From Oscillospiraceae bacterium (GTDB taxonomy: Bacteria; Bacillota; Clostridia; Oscillospirales; Ruminococcaceae): a stretch of DNA of 5,222 nt. Both the position numbers and the translations under genes were made by a program. Where the stretch lies: the NCBI GenBank assembly GCA_018055565.1, contig JAGPHI010000096.1:1-5222 (forward strand). The letters run 5' to 3'. Under the pieces are notes generated by a model. That model was not told the DNA's origin. It was given only the letters and a program-made list of their open reading frames with translations, and searched no databases. Below, piece after piece: positions 4,515 through 5,222 of this stretch (position 1 is its first letter; each line of letters starts with the position of its first letter).

Positions 4515-5222
4515 CTATTGCACTACATACACATTCACGGTTTTAGCGCCATTGAGCAAAGATTCCTCATAGGATTCGTAAAACAAATCCACAAGCGCAT
4601 GGCCTGTTTGCAAGGCCGTGCCTGTGTCTGTGGCAATGGCATAGCCATACACAAATTTGCCGTCTGTAGAAACAATATACAAAAGGCTGCCGTAAGGTAT
4701 CAGCGCCGGATTAACCGCCACAGTGCCCTCGTATAGGCCCAGCCCCGATGCCCCGCGCCCGCGCGAGGCCGAATAACCTGTTGCGCGCCCTGTGTGCACC
4801 GCTTTATAGCTAGAGGGAACGCCGTTTGTAATCGTTACACCCTCAGGCCCCGGCAATTTTGAAACTGGCGCGCCCGCGCCATATTTTTTTACAATCGCGT
4901 TCACGGGCTTTACAGGCTCCGTTACGCCAATCACCTTGCTGGATTCCTCTACGCCGTCCACCATGCGCTGGCGCGTGGTGGTTTCGCGTATGCCATTACT
5001 GCCATTTTGCAGTACCATCGTGCGTTTTTTGTTTCGTGAAAACAAGCTGGTAAGCTCATACTGTGTTTCAAACGGAATCTCTTCGCGCACCACCGTGTCT
5101 TGATATTGCACGCGATGCACCACAATGGGCTGCATATCGGGCGAAATTGGCGTGGAGCGCGATGGCTCGGTGTAATCGTGCTGCGTTAAAGTAATACCGC
5201 ACGCGGTAAGCACATCATCTAC
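4515..5222 (-). CDS. DUF348-G5-3D domain cell-wall protein (YabE/Rpf-like), 5' end outside the window
   Basis: The visible 235 residues are the C-terminal part of a secreted wall protein. The frame is open to the right edge: the first residues VDDVLTACGITLTQHD match the end of a DUF348 repeat (pattern V-x-D/E-x-L-x-x-x-GI), so the GTG at 5211-5213 is an internal Val, not a start. A G5 domain follows (about 35-115; VVREEIPFET, then GxxGxRxxxxRxxxxDGVE), thought to bind wall sugars. The 3D domain occupies about 147-234: TGYSAS, AVNPALIPYGSLLYI, YGYAIATDTG and VDLFY. It is a double-psi barrel related to the MltA lytic transglycosylase fold, so peptidoglycan cleavage is the likely role. Two of the three name-giving Asp residues are present (Asp199, Asp212). 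The first is Asn171, a change that I believe also occurs in clostridial relatives. A signal peptide and further DUF348 repeats are expected upstream. The gene converges on the lipoprotein operon. Confidence 0.92.
   Translation of the reverse strand, partial: VDDVLTACGITLTQHDYTEPSRSTPISPDMQPIVVHRVQYQDTVVREEIPFETQYELTSLFSRNKKRTMVLQNGSNGIRETTTRQRMVDGVEESSKVIGVTEPVKPVNAIVKKYGAGAPVSKLPGPEGVTITNGVPSSYKAVHTGRATGYSASRGRGASGLGLYEGTVAVNPALIPYGSLLYIVSTDGKFVYGYAIATDTGTALQTGHALVDLFYESYEESLLNGAKTVNVYVVQ

Noticed and set aside
4245..4572. Small open frames on both strands in the convergent gap (minus 4245-4505; plus 4303-4572, 4346-4546 and 4425-4736)
   Set aside because: They read through the terminator hairpins or run antisense into the end of the 3D-domain gene. 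They encode Cys/Ala/Arg-rich peptides with no recognisable domain, and none has a convincing ribosome binding site.
5211..5213. GTG as the start codon of the 3D-domain gene
   Set aside because: The frame stays open to the window edge, and the residues before the GTG (VDD) continue a DUF348 repeat, so the gene starts outside the window.

Overview
The window looks like a low-complexity stretch of a Firmicutes chromosome, most likely class Clostridia with mid-range GC (perhaps Oscillospirales). This is inferred from DUF3048 (YerB-type) lipoproteins, a DUF348-G5-3D cell-wall protein, AGGAG-type ribosome binding sites, consensus vegetative promoters and a tRNA gene that encodes its own CCA. The family assignments are from reading the proteins; no database search was possible.

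Layout. Positions 1-77 may hold the tail of a + strand gene. It runs into a bidirectional stem-loop terminator (63-100), which it shares with a minus-strand tRNA-Lys(TTT) gene (105-180) that has a consensus promoter (232-261). The AT-rich stretch 262-478 between the diverging tRNA and protein genes holds a good + strand promoter (322-350), a helical-turn direct repeat overlapping its -35 element, and a structured leader of about 120 nt.

Next comes the main content, three consecutive paralogous lipoproteins on the + strand (479-1615, 1725-2939, 3006-4196). Each has a lipoprotein signal peptide ending in a cysteine followed by Ser-Lys, and each has the DUF3048 N- and C-terminal domains. Genes 1 and 3 resemble each other most; gene 2 is the diverged member. 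Gene 3 ends in a Pro-rich tail built from a 21-bp tandem repeat. The gaps are 109 and 66 bp and contain no convincing terminator, so a single transcript is likely.

The gene-free stretch 4197-4514 lies between convergent genes and is packed with inverted repeats: a nested palindrome of about 98 bp ending in a T-run, a perfect 14-bp-stem GC-rich hairpin, and two looser palindromes. The minus-strand gene at 4515-5222 runs off the right edge. It encodes the C-terminal part of a DUF348-G5-3D protein, a family of probable peptidoglycan-cleaving enzymes.

Working together: all four protein genes with recognisable products act outside the membrane, three anchored by lipid and one acting on the wall. 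An envelope or cell-wall role for the cluster is reasonable, but the function of DUF3048 proteins is not established. I see no phage, CRISPR, transposase or defence genes. The most unusual features are the tandem triplication of DUF3048 lipoproteins and the nested palindrome downstream of it.
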